Positions 11,810-25,124 are shown, counted from the stretch's first letter. The stretch is 64,000 nt of DNA from Poa pratensis (GCA_947311845.1 CAMZMU010000049.1:6781597-6845596); one strand, 5' to 3'. The notes: generated by a model from the sequence alone, not told the origin. Numbers and translations: made by a program.

Positions 11810-13722
11810 CCACTTATAAAGCTAACCGACTCTCACATGCGGCCAGATTAACACTCATAAAATCTGTGTTCTCTTCCATTCCTGTCTACTACATGTCCAA
11901 TATTCTGTTTTCTAAAAAGTTTCTTGCAAAACTCACAGCTATTATTAGGAACTTCTGGTGGACAGGCGTTCAAGAAGATAAAAAAACTAAGAGCCTTTGC
12001 CTCCGGGCTTGGGCAGATATCTGTACTCACAAAAATATTGGTGGTCTTGGCATTAGAAATTTGCGGGCAATCAATCAAGGTCTCATCCTTTCAACTGCAT
12101 GGAGGTTGGTCAAGGAACCAGATAGCCAGATAGCTCAAATACTAAAGGCTAAATATCATCACGACACTTCCTTTTGGAGAGCTACAACAAACAAACCTAA
12201 ATCAGCCTTCTGGTCTGCAATACTTAAGGTAAAACCTCTTCTTCTTTCAGCCACTCTTTGTCAGATTGTTGATGGAACTAGTTCTATTTGGAGCTCTCCT
12301 TGGTTTACTGGCTGGGAAACAATCCATAATAATTTGATTGTACAACAACAACCTTTTACTTACCCTGCTCAAGTTAAGGATCTTTGGATTCCTGGACAAA
12401 AGATTTGGAACTCTGACTTAATAAACTTGTTATTCAGCCCCACAACTGCAAATGAAATCTTAGAAACACCTATTATAAATGCAAATGAACAAGATACTTT
12501 GATTTGGAAACTAACCCCTGCAGGGCAATTCTCACCCAAGAGTGCTTACAAGCACTGTTTTCACAATCTTCAACTGCCCCCAAGACAAAGACCCAAGATT
12601 GTTCCTTTGCAGGTTATTTCTTTACTTAAGCAGGTGTGGAGTGACAAGCAGATGGCACCAAGAGTTCAAACTTTTGCATGGAGGTTACTTCGCAAAGCGC
12701 TACCAACGGGCAAGAGGGCAAGTAAGTACTCTAAGCACATTAAGGAGAATTGCTCTAGATGTGGCAATCTTGAAGATGAAATGCATATGTTGTTTTTGTG
12801 CCCGTTCTCCAAAGCGGCTTGGTTTAGCTATCCTTGGTTTATCAAAATTGAGTTCATTGCAGAGCATCATGGTTCTATTCCAGATTTGATACAAGCTTTG
12901 CTCAACTCACAACATCCACAAATTACCTCAACCACCCTCTACACGTTCCTGTGGTGTCTTTGGAAAGCTCGAAACGACACCTTGTTTTGTAGGAAAGTAT
13001 GCAAGCCTTCCCAGGTGTTTGCGGCGACAAATGCAATTATTGCAGGCACCATGATGGAGACTAAAGAAATCACCAGGAGACACGGGATGAACCAACACAA
13101 GACCAGCGGCAACAACTACAATCTTCTTCACAACTACAGGAGGCTAACATATTTGCTGCGAATGCAATTTTCTGTGATGCAGCATGGGAGAAAACAACAG
13201 GAACGGGGATTAGCCAAGCTGGATTGGGCATCGTCATCATCATGCAAGGCCACCAGCACCTCAAGCAACTTCATGTTTCTGCGCTTTCGCCTCCAGCTTC
13301 CTCGCCTCTTCAAGCTGAAGTATATGGACTTCTACTTGCTACAAATCTGGCACAATTTTTTCAGGTTCAAGACCCCCACTTCTACACGGACTGCTTGCAG
13401 CTGGCTTCGGCGGCAAGGGAGCAGTCAGTCTTTGCAGTGTCAGGACGTTGGGAAAACAGGCATTTGCTTGCAGCAGTACACGCCTCTCCTTCCTTCCATA
13501 CTAGCAGGATAACTCACATTAAGAGATGTCATAATGTTAAAGCTGATCACCTAGCACGTTTAGCTCTCAAAGTTAAAAACAAATCTTTATTGGTCCGTTG
13601 TTTAGGTGAAGCAAGCCCATGTCCAGTCAGAGACATGCTTTCTGCTACCAGCGTGATGCCCTTCACGCTGTTGTCTGTAAAATGTGCTTGAATTGAATAA
13701 AATCAGTGATGTTAAAAAAAAA
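11810..13722 (+). mobile_element. 5'-truncated LINE with RT tail and RNase H
   Basis: The insert ends in GTTAAAAAAAAA and is flanked by 11-bp TSDs (ACTAACAGGCT at 11799-11809 and 13723-13733). The frame open from 11811 encodes the C-terminal part of a plant LINE polyprotein: LTLIKSVFSSIPVYYMS after the RT core, IGGLGIRNL, and a zinc-binding RT-tail motif (CSRCGNLEDEMHMLFLCP). Near 13080-13150 the frame shifts, and a second frame gives an RNase H-like domain ending at 13691 (DAAW..., LQAEVYGLLLA, CHNVKADHLARLAL). The RT core is missing through 5' truncation. Both the truncation and the frameshift make it inactive. Confidence 0.93.
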
Positions 13723-13733
13723 ACTAACAGGCT

Positions 13734-14044
13734 AACACCTTTGTTGGAAAAATTATGCTCCCATTCAGGGAAAAAATTGAATGTGTAGTAAGTAGTAACT
13801 GATATACATTATGTGCATAACCTATAGGGACAGAGGAGTATATTGATGGTCAAAGTTGGACATTAAAATATGTCTATGTGCGCGGTGTAAATAAGGAGGC
13901 TCGGTGCTCTCCATTTGCTTCGGTGCACTAAGATACTCTTCTGTGTTCGACTATTTTTCAGTGGTCTGCAGTGTGTATGAGTATGAGTAGCGTTTCTCTC
14001 TGTCTTCATAGTCGTTTTTTCTCATAGCAAACTATCGAAAACAA
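13734..14044. other. Intergenic, nothing recognised
   Basis: AT-rich sequence between the LINE and the next inverted-repeat element. No ORF, RNA gene or repeat was recognised. Confidence 0.4.
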
Positions 14045-14460
14045 TTATGCACATGCATGTTTTGGCCTCCGAGCTCATATGCTCCTTTTAGAATAAGAAA
14101 ATTGAGAAAAATAATAAAATATTTCAAAATATTCTGAAAAATATTGGTGATAAACGTATACAAATGTTATACATGCGTGCCAAATTTCATGCTGAAATGG
14201 TGGCACGTGTGGTGCTCTATATGAAAAAACAAAATCAGTGCTCCAAAAAAATAATTTTTACATCCTTTTTGTCCACTGATTTTTTTCCCAGCGCACCACA
14301 AATGTCATTTCACTTCGAAATTGACATGTACTATGTAGAACATTGGTGTATTTTCATCGTCATTTTTTTTCAGAATTTTTGACTTTTTTACTATTTTTTT
14401 AATTTTTTTATTCTAACAGGAGATGAGCTCAGGTGTCATTTTGAATTTCTGCACATGTAA
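14045..14460. mobile_element. Inverted-repeat (foldback) MITE
   Basis: The left side GAGCTCATATGCTCC...TTAGAATAAGAAAATT and the right side AATTTTTTTATTCTAACAGG...ATGAGCTCAGG are inverted copies, and the inner AT-rich arms also pair (TATTTCAAAATATTCTGAAA against CAGAATTTTTGAC). No RT or transposase is present. Exact ends and TSD could not be fixed, so the superfamily is left open. Confidence 0.55.
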
Positions 14461-14689
14461 ACCCTTTTATGAAGACAATGTCTTTCTTCGACGTAGCTTT
14501 TAGTTTTACCAGAGATCTTTTTTTTTGGTCTATGTGATCTGATAATTTACTCTAGTTAGTCAATCAAATGGAATCGTTTGTTCACAAAACGAGTATATTA
14601 TTCATAAGCAAATGATAGATTTATGTACTTCACTCGTCCATCTCAACCCAACTCGTCCAAACTGACAATTTAGCTCGAGGAATTTGGAG

Positions 14690-14807
14690 TAGGTCACGCT
14701 AACATGTGGAAACTATAGTACTTCAGAATTGTCTCTACCACTGCACGTATGTTTAGATATGTCCGGATTTAGACAAATCTACGTCAACTAATTCGAGACG
14801 GAGGGAG
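14690..14807. mobile_element. Stowaway MITE remnant, one arm
   Basis: The right arm reads GTCCGGATTTAGACAAATCT ... ATTCGAGACGGAGGGAG followed by TA at 14808-14809, a typical Stowaway end. A matching left terminus is not evident, so this is a partial or strongly decayed copy. Confidence 0.5.
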
Positions 14808-14809
14808 TA

Positions 14810-15310
14810 GAAAAAAAAAACTGGACAATTTTCAATTAAGCATGGACCAAAGGAGCAAATGAAACTGTATTTCCTATCTACTCCTCTCCGAGTCCCACTG
14901 GGAGCCGTAGAATTCAGTTCCTGTTAGGGTTCACTATCCACCACAATCATGCGCACGTTTCTTCTTTTGCTCGCCTATCTATCTAGGGAGAGAGATGTAT
15001 GTGTATTGTCCTCAAAGTGCGGTTGACAACGCATCCGTCCTCAGGGAAGCGTTGCATACAGAGCTCCGGTTAGCCACTCGTTCATCACACTGGTGAGGGA
15101 CCTCGTGAAAAGGGACTCGTGATCATTTGACCTGACAAGTACGCGGGTACGGTTCGTTTGACTTGTCGATACGTGCCTGCAGGTGCAGGGTGCAAACATA
15201 AAAGCGGTCTCATCAGAAACCATACAAACAAAAAAGGATGTTCTAGCTTAATGGTTTAGCGGCCAAGAAGAAGCACCTGCCAGGTAAAAGAGCTGCGTGT
15301 GGAACCGCTC
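14810..15310. other. 3' flank of the kelch gene
   Basis: This is the downstream region and probable 3'UTR of the minus-strand kelch gene. No other gene is visible. Confidence 0.45.
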
Positions 15311-18300
15311 TCAGGTGGAAAGGAGAGTTCTGTACTCGCTCAGCAGGACGGGGATGTCATCCATGCGCAACTGAAGTGTATCAGAAAATACAGAGCACTG
15401 GTAAATACGAGAAACTGATAAAAGGAGATGCATCAGATGGTAATAACATAACAAGGAGATGGCCGCCCCATGGACTGGAGTTCACATACCTGCGAAGCGT
15501 TTTTCAAATGGAAAAGGCGGTGATCTTCCCTTTCAAGGAACGTCGGGGATGGGTTCTCCCTGCATCCATTTAGTTGGCAGAAATGAAAACATAATCCGTG
15601 TGGAAGACATGTTACTTACTTAAATGCAGGACTTTTAACAATTAGTTAGATAAGCACCATCCTTTCATCAGACATTATTACAAGTTCTGACCATGGCTGG
15701 GTTACCCGTATCAAGTTTTAGCTAAACAATTCTCCTGCAGTTATATAGTCTGACAGAAAAAAGCCAAGTTCTACTCTCGACTGGTTTGCACTTCTCCTTT
15801 TGAATTAAGTAAGAATAACATGAAAACATGCCATAAGTTACATGACAAAACACGTTTATAATTCCAGAGTATTGTTTGTGCAAAAGACAACAGAATGGAT
15901 TAAAATATAGCAGGTAATATTATTATCGTGACAAGGAGATAATAATAAATAGACCAGAAATACAAGCATCTGCATAACTGTGCGGTTATTTTCTTGATTT
16001 TATGGAGAAGTGAATGGTTAAAATTTGTAGAAAACAAATGTAGCGGGGAAAAAGAGGAATGAAACCATACACATAGCGGCGGATAATGAGGCGTTGATAG
16101 TCTCTCAGCAGAGGGCCAAGCTCCTGGAGCTGTATCGAGCTTGACGGAGAACTTCTCCAATGATCACGAAGTGCCTGTACATTATCATAGAATAATGTCC
16201 CGCTTCCTCGGAAGCCAACACAAGTGCAAAGGGTTGCAGAAAGGGAAAGATATCAGCACCTGAATACATGCAAGCTGGTCGGTAGTAGGAAGTGATTCGC
16301 CAATAAGCCTAGATGATAATTCCATTAGTTCTTTATCGTTGATTTCATCAACAAAACTTGCTGGAGGTTCTAGAGAAAGTGGAATTCCCAATCTTTTTGC
16401 TAACTCCAACATTGGAGACTCCCCAGATTGTGATTCCTGCAACATTTATATCGTTTAGTAATTGCAAGGTTCTGATGTCACCAAAAAGTTCGACACCAGT
16501 TCACATTTTACTCTACACAAAGATCTTCTGAACTTCAGGTATACGCATAAGCAAGCATACCTTCAATGCAGACTGTTGAGCATCACTAGTCACAGTGCTA
16601 TTTTTGCTGTCTGAATCAACATAAGGAACCAAGTCTCGCTTGGCAATAGGATCATCTGAACATTCAATCAAGTAGAGTTTAGAGAAGCAGAAACTATCTT
16701 TCTCCATCGAGCATTACATATTTAACTGTATTCATCTAATTCACTACTGACAAATGTAAGTACTCAAGTATTTAAGCATGATTGTTGGGACAAAACAATT
16801 TTCCCTCAACACCCTGCAAAGATCTTACCGAAGTCTATTTCATGTTGAAAATCATTTCTTGAAGTTTCGAGGAGCAATGTCTATATGGTTCATCTGTTGT
16901 CTGTGTGCTGTGTGCGCATTAGCTGCAAACATCTTAATTCGAAGTCTATTTCATATTGAAAATCATTTCATGAAGTTCCGAGGAGCAATGTCTTTATGTG
17001 GTTCATCTGTTGTCTGTGTGCAGTGTGCTGTGTGTGCCGGATGTCATAAGGGTTTGGTACAATTCACTGGTCCTCTACATGCCATGGCCAGCAGATGTAT
17101 TGTGGAAGTGATATTTGAACCTAGTAAGAGGTCCAATTTCTTAATTTAAACATATTACTCTCTTCCACTGTAACTAGTACAGATCCAGAATTGCAATATA
17201 CAAATTAAAGCTACAATATAGAGAGAGAGCTCCTTCCTTTTCAGATGTGATACTATACCTTCAGGAACAAGCCACCACAAATCGCCAAAGGTATTCTTTC
17301 CATCAAAGCCACCAAATAAAAGAAACCGAGGCCCTATGCAAGTCATAGAATGATATGCCCGAGGAGGAGGTGGCTCATTACTTGTTGATAAGCGCTTCCA
17401 TTGAACAGAGACTGGGAAACCAAAGTATTAATCAGCAAAAACATATACGATGCCAAATATTTATAGGCGATGCTGGACTGCTGGGAATCAAATTTAGACA
17501 AATCAAAATGAGAACAATAAACAAAATAGCCAATATGCGTGTTAACACATAAAAATCTCTAGTCATAAGAAACAGGTCAAACCGTAAGGTTTCATCGATT
17601 TTTAACCTACTTTGATCATGAATTTGACAATCAGATTCTGTATACCCCCCGGCGTCAAAATGTAAGGTTTCATTGACTTTTTAGCCAACTTTGATAATGA
17701 ATTTGACAATCAAATAAGAGTCACGTCTCATAAAAATTATACCATAGGAAACTTCTTTCGAATACGAATCCATTGTTACACTTTTTGTGTCATATAACTT
17801 AGTCTCGAAATTTGAGGGGTCTCGTGTATTTGGAAGGAGGGAGTATCATTGTCCTACATTTGTACATTGCAACACATGCATATCAGGGAAGTGGACAGAC
17901 ATCCAGATGATGCAGCATGTGCAGAATGAGTTAATGCATGGCATGTAAGGTGGTCAACAGTCAGCACCGCAGTGCACAGGCATACAAATGAATTGAGGAG
18001 ACAAATTCAGCTGTCTCTAGTGTGTTCATTAAATTCATACTAACCAAGTTAGCTAATTTTGGTGATTCCAAGGATACTGTGGTGAGCCATGTGGGTTACA
18101 GCATTGACCATAGGAAAGGGTGTTTATTGTTTACTACCCAAACTGGCTGTGGAGTATGTGCTTGGGTATCTGTGTACCATGTCTACGTCAACGAGGGAAA
18201 CGCAAGGACCGCAAGCACAGACATATCCAACGTCCACTTGATATATCAACCAGGAGATTCAATAGTCAAATCCCTATTGACCAGCTTAGCCCTTATAATT

Positions 18301-21300
18301 TTCTCTACCAGTAGTGGGATGAAGCACCCCACTCATTGAATTTAACTGCAAATCTGCTCTTAACTGGTTGTGCTTATCTCTTTATACACAGTTCTAAGCC
18401 CTCCAAGTCCTCTTAAAGACACGGTCTTTTCCGTACAATCTATTTGGGCTCCATGGTCTGACATCCAGTCCATTCCTAAAATGACTGCTATGTCTTTCAT
18501 GGGTATTACTAACAAGTCAACGTCATAAACGCGGTCACGGATCATAATTACTTGATCCATTTTAACCCGTGTTACTAATATCTTCCCACCGGCCGACATA
18601 ACCGTAATGGTTACTTCTAACGGCTGACATCCTGTCAAGGTTTTGTTTGACAATTTGTGGATGCATTTGGGATTAGATGTCAGCCGTTAGAAGTACCAAT
18701 TACAGTTATGTTGGCCGGAGGGAAGATATTAGTAACGCATGTTAAAATGGATCAAGTAATTATGATCTATGACCGCGTTTATGACGCTGACTTGTTAATA
18801 ATTCCCATGAAAGACAACAACAGTCATTTTAGGAATGGACTGGATGTCAGATCATGGAGCCCAAATAGATTGTGCGGAAAAGACCGTGTCTTTAAGAGGA
18901 CCTGGAGGACATAGAACCGTGTATCAAGGAGATAAGCACAGCCAATTAAGAGCAGATTTGCAGTTAAATTCGATGAGTGGGGTGCTAATGGAAGAAATAC
19001 CGGTCGTAAAGGAGTTTCTAGATGTATTACCTGAGGAGTTACCAGGAATGCCACCTGACCGGGAAATTGAATTTACCATAGATTTAATTCCAGGCACAGC
19101 CCCAATTGCACAACCACCATATAAGATGGGATCCAAAGAATTGGTACAGTTGAAGGAGCAACTGGATGAGTTAGAAGCCAAAGGATTTATAAGAGAAAGT
19201 GTATCACCATGGGGAGCACCAGTGATATTTGTGGATAAGAGAGATGGAGGCCACAGAATGTGCGGTGATTTTCGCAACTTGAATAATATCACCATCAAGA
19301 ATAAATACTTGTTGCCAAGGATACCAGATTTGTTTGACCATGTAAGAGGAGCAGGGGTATTTTCCAAGATAGATCTGAGGTCAGGATATCACCAAATTAA
19401 GATTAAGCCAAAAGATATTCCCAAGACGGGATTTGTATCACGATACGGACATCATGAGTATTTAGTGGTACCATATGGATTGACCAATGCACCAGCTATA
19501 TATTTATGAATTTAATGAATAAGATTTTCATGCCTTATCTGGACAAGTTTGTGATCGTATTCATATATGATATATTGATTTATTCAAGAATCAAGGAAGA
19601 ACATGCTCAACACTTCAGATTGCAAACCTTGAGAGAGCATCAATTGTATGATCAATTCAGCAAGTGTGAATTTTGGTTGGATCAAGTGGAATTCCTTGGA
19701 CATGTGATTAGTAAAGACAGAATTGTTGTAAATCCTGAGAAGGTAAAAGCTGTATTAGATTGGAAAGCACCTAAGAATCCTAAGGAAATACGAGGATTTT
19801 TAGGGATGACCGGATACTATCGGAGATTCATTGAGGGATTCTCTAAAATAGCCGAGCCAATGACCAAACTACTCAGGAAGAATGTTCCTTTTGAATGGAT
19901 GGAGAAATGTGAGCAAAGTTGCCAAGAACTCAAAAAAAATTGACAACAGCACCTGTTTTAGCAGTACCAGAGACCGTAAAAGATTATACTGTGTACTTTG
20001 ATGCATCCAAAATGGATTAGGATGTGTATTAATGTGTGATTCTAAACCTGTTTGTGCACAGCCCAGCCCAGTTTTTCGGGGCAAGATTTCAGCCTGACCC
20101 TTAGCTCAACTTGCTAAATAGAATTAATATCTCATTCCAAACATAATAAAAACAATAGTAATTAAGAAAAAAGTAATATTTGGGGGTTTTCAGGTATAAA
20201 TAGTATCAGATCATTTCCTCCTTAAAGTTAGATCCGAAGTTCTAGTTATGAAACACATTTTTAATTACCAGAACATCAAGAAACACAACAACAAGATTTG
20301 GTGTGTTCAGTATATAACAAGATGCAAAGTCATGTTAAAATGTCCCCAAAGAGGCAATGCAGAAAAAGGATACAATCTAAACAGAAATCCATTGGACCCA
20401 CAGCTTACCCCTGTCTAAAATGATACATTCGTTGTAGTACACATCATATCTACTTAGCCAACCGCCAGTTCCATGTCCTCCAAATAGCAAGAGCTGACAA
20501 CAAGGTCCAAGATCTATATGTTGTTACTAATGTTATTGCACATACGAAATAGACAAGAAAAATGTAAGACAAGTCCCCAAGAAAAAAACATCTCTTCTGA
20601 TACATACATTCTAGTAGACTTGATGACCAACTTGTGGTGTAAAAGGATCTCAGTAAATAAATAAATAAATGTTTTAAAAGTTCCAAGAAAGAGCAAAAAC
20701 GTTGTTTCGGTACATAAGCCTTGTTTCACCAGACCAGAACGTAGTTGAATCAAAAGCTAATGCATTCCACAAAAAACTCGTATATAAGTGGACACTAAAA
20801 TTTTAGCGGATGATTTTGAGCAGAAGATTAAGCAAGTTAGAAAATTGTATATCCGACAAATGCAACCCTGAAGGCCATTATATTCACATTTGGAGGACAA
20901 TAAGCTTCACTAACGTGGCATGGTAGCAAACAACCTGATGATTAATGGGTATTCATGATTGCTATCCCATCTAACAGCAAAATCAAGTGAAATCAACTTT
21001 CGAAAAATATGATGCACACAGCAGAGGTATCAGCCGTTATAAATACTAATGCAGTTAGAAAGACGAAATATCGAGGTTTTAAATTGCATACATAAGGTCC
21101 ACCAGAAGTCACTGAATGACCACATCGTGCAGAGGGGGATTGTCCTGGCAGCTTTAGTTGTGTCCAACCAGGTGACTCATTATCTCCGCAAAAAAAAAAA
21201 AAAACAGGTTCAGTAACAGCAAATAATAAATGTTGCTGTTATCTTCTAACTTAAGGTTTCCAGTGAACAATTAATTAAATCAGAAGCACAACTTCATACA

Positions 21301-24172
21301 AACATATGTGAGGTAGACACCGCAAAAGGACTAAAGGAGAAACAACCCATTTGTAGCATGTGAAATATATCAACTAAAAAGGGTGATCTCCCACGTCCCT
21401 CAGTGGAACAGGATAACAAATAAGATGCGAGATCATACTCTGGATTGTGTCCTTAAGTATGTAAATATAATTAACACAAGTATGTAACCTCCTCTGATCA
21501 TGACCCACATTAGCGTAAGCAGTCTAAACAAATAGTTCTAATTGTACTATGAGTTTTGCTAGTGTACTCATCAACTAAGCAAGCATATATTGTGTGTAGC
21601 AGTTAACAATATATTTCTCTCCGATGCAAATAGACATATAAAAATAAGAAGAGCTACCTTCTTCAGTAACACCCTTTAAAGCCCATAGATCGCCCATTAT
21701 TGGCCCGGTTCCACCTGTTGGAAGGAAGATATAAAGTAGTCAGAAATGATAGAATGTTTAAGACCAAAAAATAATGCAACTCATTAATCATTGAAATCGT
21801 CAGCGCACTACAAATTATACTCAGGAATAGTCTTACAGCCAGCAGGAAGCCGACGAGCAAAGTGTGGAGATCCAATGTGTCGAGATCGAGGAATACTGGA
21901 ATACCATGTGTAGGCTCACTTGGGTGGGAGAACGCATGTACAATCTCACTACCTGGGTTCAAATTCCCATGGACTCGAATTTGGTTTCCTAATTATTATG
22001 TTGTCAGGGCGTCCCTTGCAGTTTTCCTTTAAAAAAGGGGAGTGAATTCCGCTTTCTACCCTCTAGTTTTGCATTTGTGACACTACTTACCTCATCTAGT
22101 GAAAATTTGTCTAGGTTTTCCCTTTGAGAAACTTTGGACCCTCTTTTTCTCATGCATTGCATACCCGTCGGGCAAGGTGTGAGGTGATGCTTGAGGATCA
22201 AAATTAGCAGGACAACAGAGAGGAATAGAACAAATGGTGAAGAAAAGGCTGCGCGTGATCATGATCGTCGACGACATCCGATTTTTACATATTTTCCGTG
22301 CCACATCGACCTAACATGCAGGTCTTATCTAACAACACATGTATAATGCAAAATGGGGGTAAAACCGTGTTAATTTTTTTCTAATTGGAGCATTTCGGTT
22401 AAATTTTCACTAAATGGGGTAATATGTGTCACAAATGCACAACTATGTGGTAAAAAGTGTAATTCACTCCAAAAAAAAAAGATGGGATAATAGTGGCAGT
22501 GCTCTTAATTTTTTCAAAAGCAACGCTACACCTAAGGAACAGTTTTACGGAAATTACTTATGGACTCATGACGTGGAAAAACAGGCAAGGCGGAGGTTTC
22601 AGATTTTTTAGCCAGGAGTCCAGATTCAACCAACCAATTCACTCCACGTTGGTCCGTAGAGATTTCCCTATAGCCCCTAGCGTCCGTAAGTGTAGGATTC
22701 CGGATTTTAATGTTGAAGTTATTCAAGTTCAACAAAGCACTTTAGTTTCACTCATCTTTTATGTATGGTAGGTATTTACAAAACAAACATAATTGTACTT
22801 AATAGTGTCGGCCAGCTTTTCAAGGTTGGCTCAGGAAGCCATGAGAAGGATTACTAGCAACATATCAAATTGAAACTAGCTAGCTAATCATCTTAGAAAA
22901 CCCAGGGTTTGACAGACCCAAAAAGCACCAACAAAGAGTGGCAATTACCTCTGCCTCCAAAAACAAGCAGTCTCTTCTCAATCATAGTGGCAGAATGTCC
23001 ACATCTTGGAGGTGGCGCTGATCCAGCAACTGCTAGTTCTGTCCATTCAAGTGACACTATCGAACAGAAAATGTAAAAAGTATAAACAGAAGTAAAACTG
23101 AAAGATCAACTTCATCAACAAAGTACATTCAGTGCTCAGTACAGATAGAATAAAGACATCAGTTAGCTCACTTGTGTCCATGACATATACATCAGACAGC
23201 CACTTTTTAGCATCCCAGCCACCATACCTGAACAAAGATGAACATCATCTTCTCCACAGGGGATGAGATGAGACCTAATAATGACAGGGGAAACAAACTT
23301 GTGCAGAACAAATCGCTTACATGACAATTTTCCTGTTTCCTATGGCTGATGCGGCCGCAAACTCCCGCGGAGACGGCAAATCACCGAAGCCGGTCATCTC
23401 CGACCACTGCCAAATGTCTGAACAGGAAAGAAGCACCAAGACAAATACAGCGCTCAGATAACCCTGGTAGCAATTTGAAACAGACCAGGTAACAAGGATT
23501 CTAGAAAAGGTCGATGGAACAGAGGCCTTTACCGGTGTCGAGCATCCAGAAATCGCCTAACCTGCGAGACAAACACCGGACCGTAAGCAACAGACAGACA
23601 ATGACTGACGCCTGCAAAACTCTACTAGGCGGAGAGCGAGCTGTGCGCAGTCGCAGACCTCTTGCCCCCGGAGCGGCCGCCGAAGACGAACATGTTGCAG
23701 TCGATGACCACGGCGACGTGGAAGGCCCTCGGGCTGGGCCCCGCCTGCCCGTCCGGGCCGCTGCCGGTGCACTCGGGCGTGTACCATAGCCTGTTCTCTG
23801 CAACAAGGGCGCCGCGTGCGCGGGTTCAGTTTAATCGATCATCTGAGCAGCAGCAGCGAAGGGCTCGCGTCCACCGGTTGGAGCCAGACGCGTGGGGCGG
23901 CGGGATTTACCGACGTCGTAGACGGCGATGTCGCCGAGGAAGCGTTTGTCGGCGAACCCGCCGAAGACGACCACCTTGGACTTGCCGATCCCGACCGCCG
24001 TGTGCCCGCTGCGGGGATACGCGTGGACTTTCAGGCGGGATTCAGTTCAGGGGAAGGGGAGGGGAGATCGGCGACGGCGAGGCGGATTTGGGGATTACCT
24101 GCGAGGGGCGGGGGGCTGGCCTCCGAAGTCGGAGGGGTCGGCTCTCGCCCAGTGCATCTGCGTCGGCTGCAT
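15311..24172 (-). CDS. Kelch-repeat protein, 16 exons, 497 aa
   Basis: Exons in reading order: 24172-24099, 24008-23911, 23797-23659, 23561-23533, 23417-23321, 23227-23172, 23056-22949, 21714-21658, 21183-21092, 20493-20409, 17411-17259, 16655-16561, 16436-16260, 16174-16071, 15559-15490, 15370-15311. Phases join without a stop, for 1494 nt. The protein starts [20 protein letters not shown] and ends [11 protein letters not shown]. At least six kelch blades are marked by [50 protein letters not shown] and [11 protein letters not shown], each followed by a W near the end of the strand. A helical C-terminal part of about 170 residues has no recognised domain. Kelch propellers bind partner proteins; the partner is not known to me. 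The intron at 17412-20408 has been enlarged by a gypsy fragment. Exon 9 has a weak acceptor (GCGGAG). It looks functional. Confidence 0.9.
16829..17040. repeat. Two tandem copies of a ~111 bp unit in a kelch-gene intron
   Basis: CGAAGTCTATTTCAT begins at 16829 and again at 16940. Both copies continue with GAAAATCATTTC, GGAGCAATGTCT and GGTTCATCTGTTGTCTGTGT. The repeat lies wholly within the intron between exons 12 and 11. Confidence 0.85.
17580..17846. mobile_element. MITE remnant with internal duplication
   Basis: The right end GGAAGGAGGGAG + TA (near 17838-17848) is Stowaway-like. Just left of it a ~75-bp motif (GTAAGGTTTCAT...TTGAATTTGACAATCA...) appears twice, at about 17585 and 17662. 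No clear left terminus was found. Confidence 0.4.
18324..18985. repeat. Long inverted repeat of the gypsy protease region
   Basis: The left arm 18324-18630 is the reverse complement of the right arm 18677-18985, at roughly 90 percent identity by eye, around a 46-bp loop. Each arm encodes the same segment of a gypsy protease domain ([12 protein letters not shown], then [13 protein letters not shown]), the left on - and the right on +. Transcribed in either direction it would form a hairpin of about 300 bp. Confidence 0.93.
18324..20075 (+). mobile_element. Ty3/gypsy fragment in a kelch-gene intron
   Basis: On + from about 18677, a protease-end motif ([13 protein letters not shown], frame at 18835) leads into a reverse transcriptase. 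Visible RT motifs are [35 protein letters not shown] and [12 protein letters not shown] small indel with TGA follows near 19505. The frame resumes at 19506 with [25 protein letters not shown] and the tether to RNase H. The catalytic FIDD motif reads FIYD, so one active-site Asp is lost. RNase H begins (VYFDAS) and breaks off near 20040. No LTRs, integrase or gag are visible. It is a dead partial copy lying opposite in direction to the host gene. Confidence 0.92.
22039..22470. mobile_element. Long-TIR MITE in a kelch-gene intron
   Basis: The left end GGGAGTGAATTCCGC...TTGCATTTGTGACACTACTT...CTAGTGAAAATTT pairs with the right end TTAAATTTTCACTAAATGGG...TGTCACAAATGCACAACTAT...GTGTAATTCACTCC. The inverted repeats are about 80 bp long. 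There is no coding capacity. Long TIRs suggest a Mutator-type origin, but the flanks are A-rich and no unambiguous TSD can be called. Confidence 0.7.
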
Positions 24173-25124
24173 CGTCTCTCCCACTCCCGGCGATGTGATC
24201 GGCGGCGGTCGCCGGAACGGGGAAGCTGCCGCTGCTGCTGCTGCGGTACAGACGGCAGTAGACCAACTCCGTTCTTCGGCTGGTGGTGGGCCCGGGAGAT
24301 ATCGCGTGGCTTGTGATCCTGCCACCTAGGACTCTTCGATGACGTGGAAGAGCGGATCCGCGGTCAACGTCTTTTTTTTTTACCAAACCGTGGTAAATAT
24401 CGTGCCGTCAGTCCTACCATTCTCCCCATATGTAAAGTTTCAAGATGCTCCGATGATGTATCACATTCACTAATCGAAGGGAATATACAATGGTCTAATT
24501 TAATTTTAGCAATGTCACATACTAGTATGATTGCTGAGTTGAAATATAGGAACTAAAAAAGAGATTTTGGTTAAGAGATGACATAAAGAAAAGACAAATC
24601 TCTCCAGAATGCAACATGTCATTTTTTAGTTGCATATTTTCTAGTTTCATTTTAGTCACTTCATAACTCCAAAATTTTAGGACCATGCAAACACTAACCA
24701 AGAGATAACACTAGCTAGCACATAATCCATTGTATGACATGTTTTTTGTCTTATCTAAATGAACCATTGTGGATGCCCTAATCATTTAAATCTAATGATC
24801 ACAATTAGCCTAACCATGTATCAATTTGCCACGCACAACACATACGTGTGTATATGCCCGTGCGTATGCGCGAGAAGTCTCGGTTTGATCAACATAGATA
24901 ATAACTGGTATAGTGTTTTCGAACATGAAAATTGGGTAGGAATGAAAATGATACATCTGTGTGGCTCTCTTGCTCGTGATAGTTCTAGAATGGAAATCGT
25001 GGCATAGCCACATATTAGAGGTGAAATTCACATGTCTCGAAGACCGTAACTCATGATAGTATGAATATTCGGATCCGTTAATCCTAAATAGATGGTGGAG
25101 TGGGAGCATACATAGCAAAAGATG
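24173..25124. other. Kelch-gene upstream region, partly duplicated
   Basis: The kelch promoter and 5'UTR lie just right of 24172. The sequence 24173-24435 recurs at about 25400-25690 beside the second kelch exon 1. The sequence 24870-25110 (from CTCGGTTTGATCAAC) recurs at about 25830-26040. I see no gene in the remainder. Confidence 0.6.

Noticed and set aside
11758..13512. 584-aa ORF as one host gene
   Set aside because: The first 17 codons are MITE and flank sequence; the rest is a truncated LINE with TSD and poly(A).
18360..20075. Complete gypsy retrotransposon in the kelch intron
   Set aside because: No LTRs, gag or integrase; RT has a frame break and a lost catalytic Asp.
23514..24386. 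Several long ORFs on both strands around the first kelch exons
   Set aside because: They arise from GC-rich coding exons; the conserved kelch exons on - explain the region.
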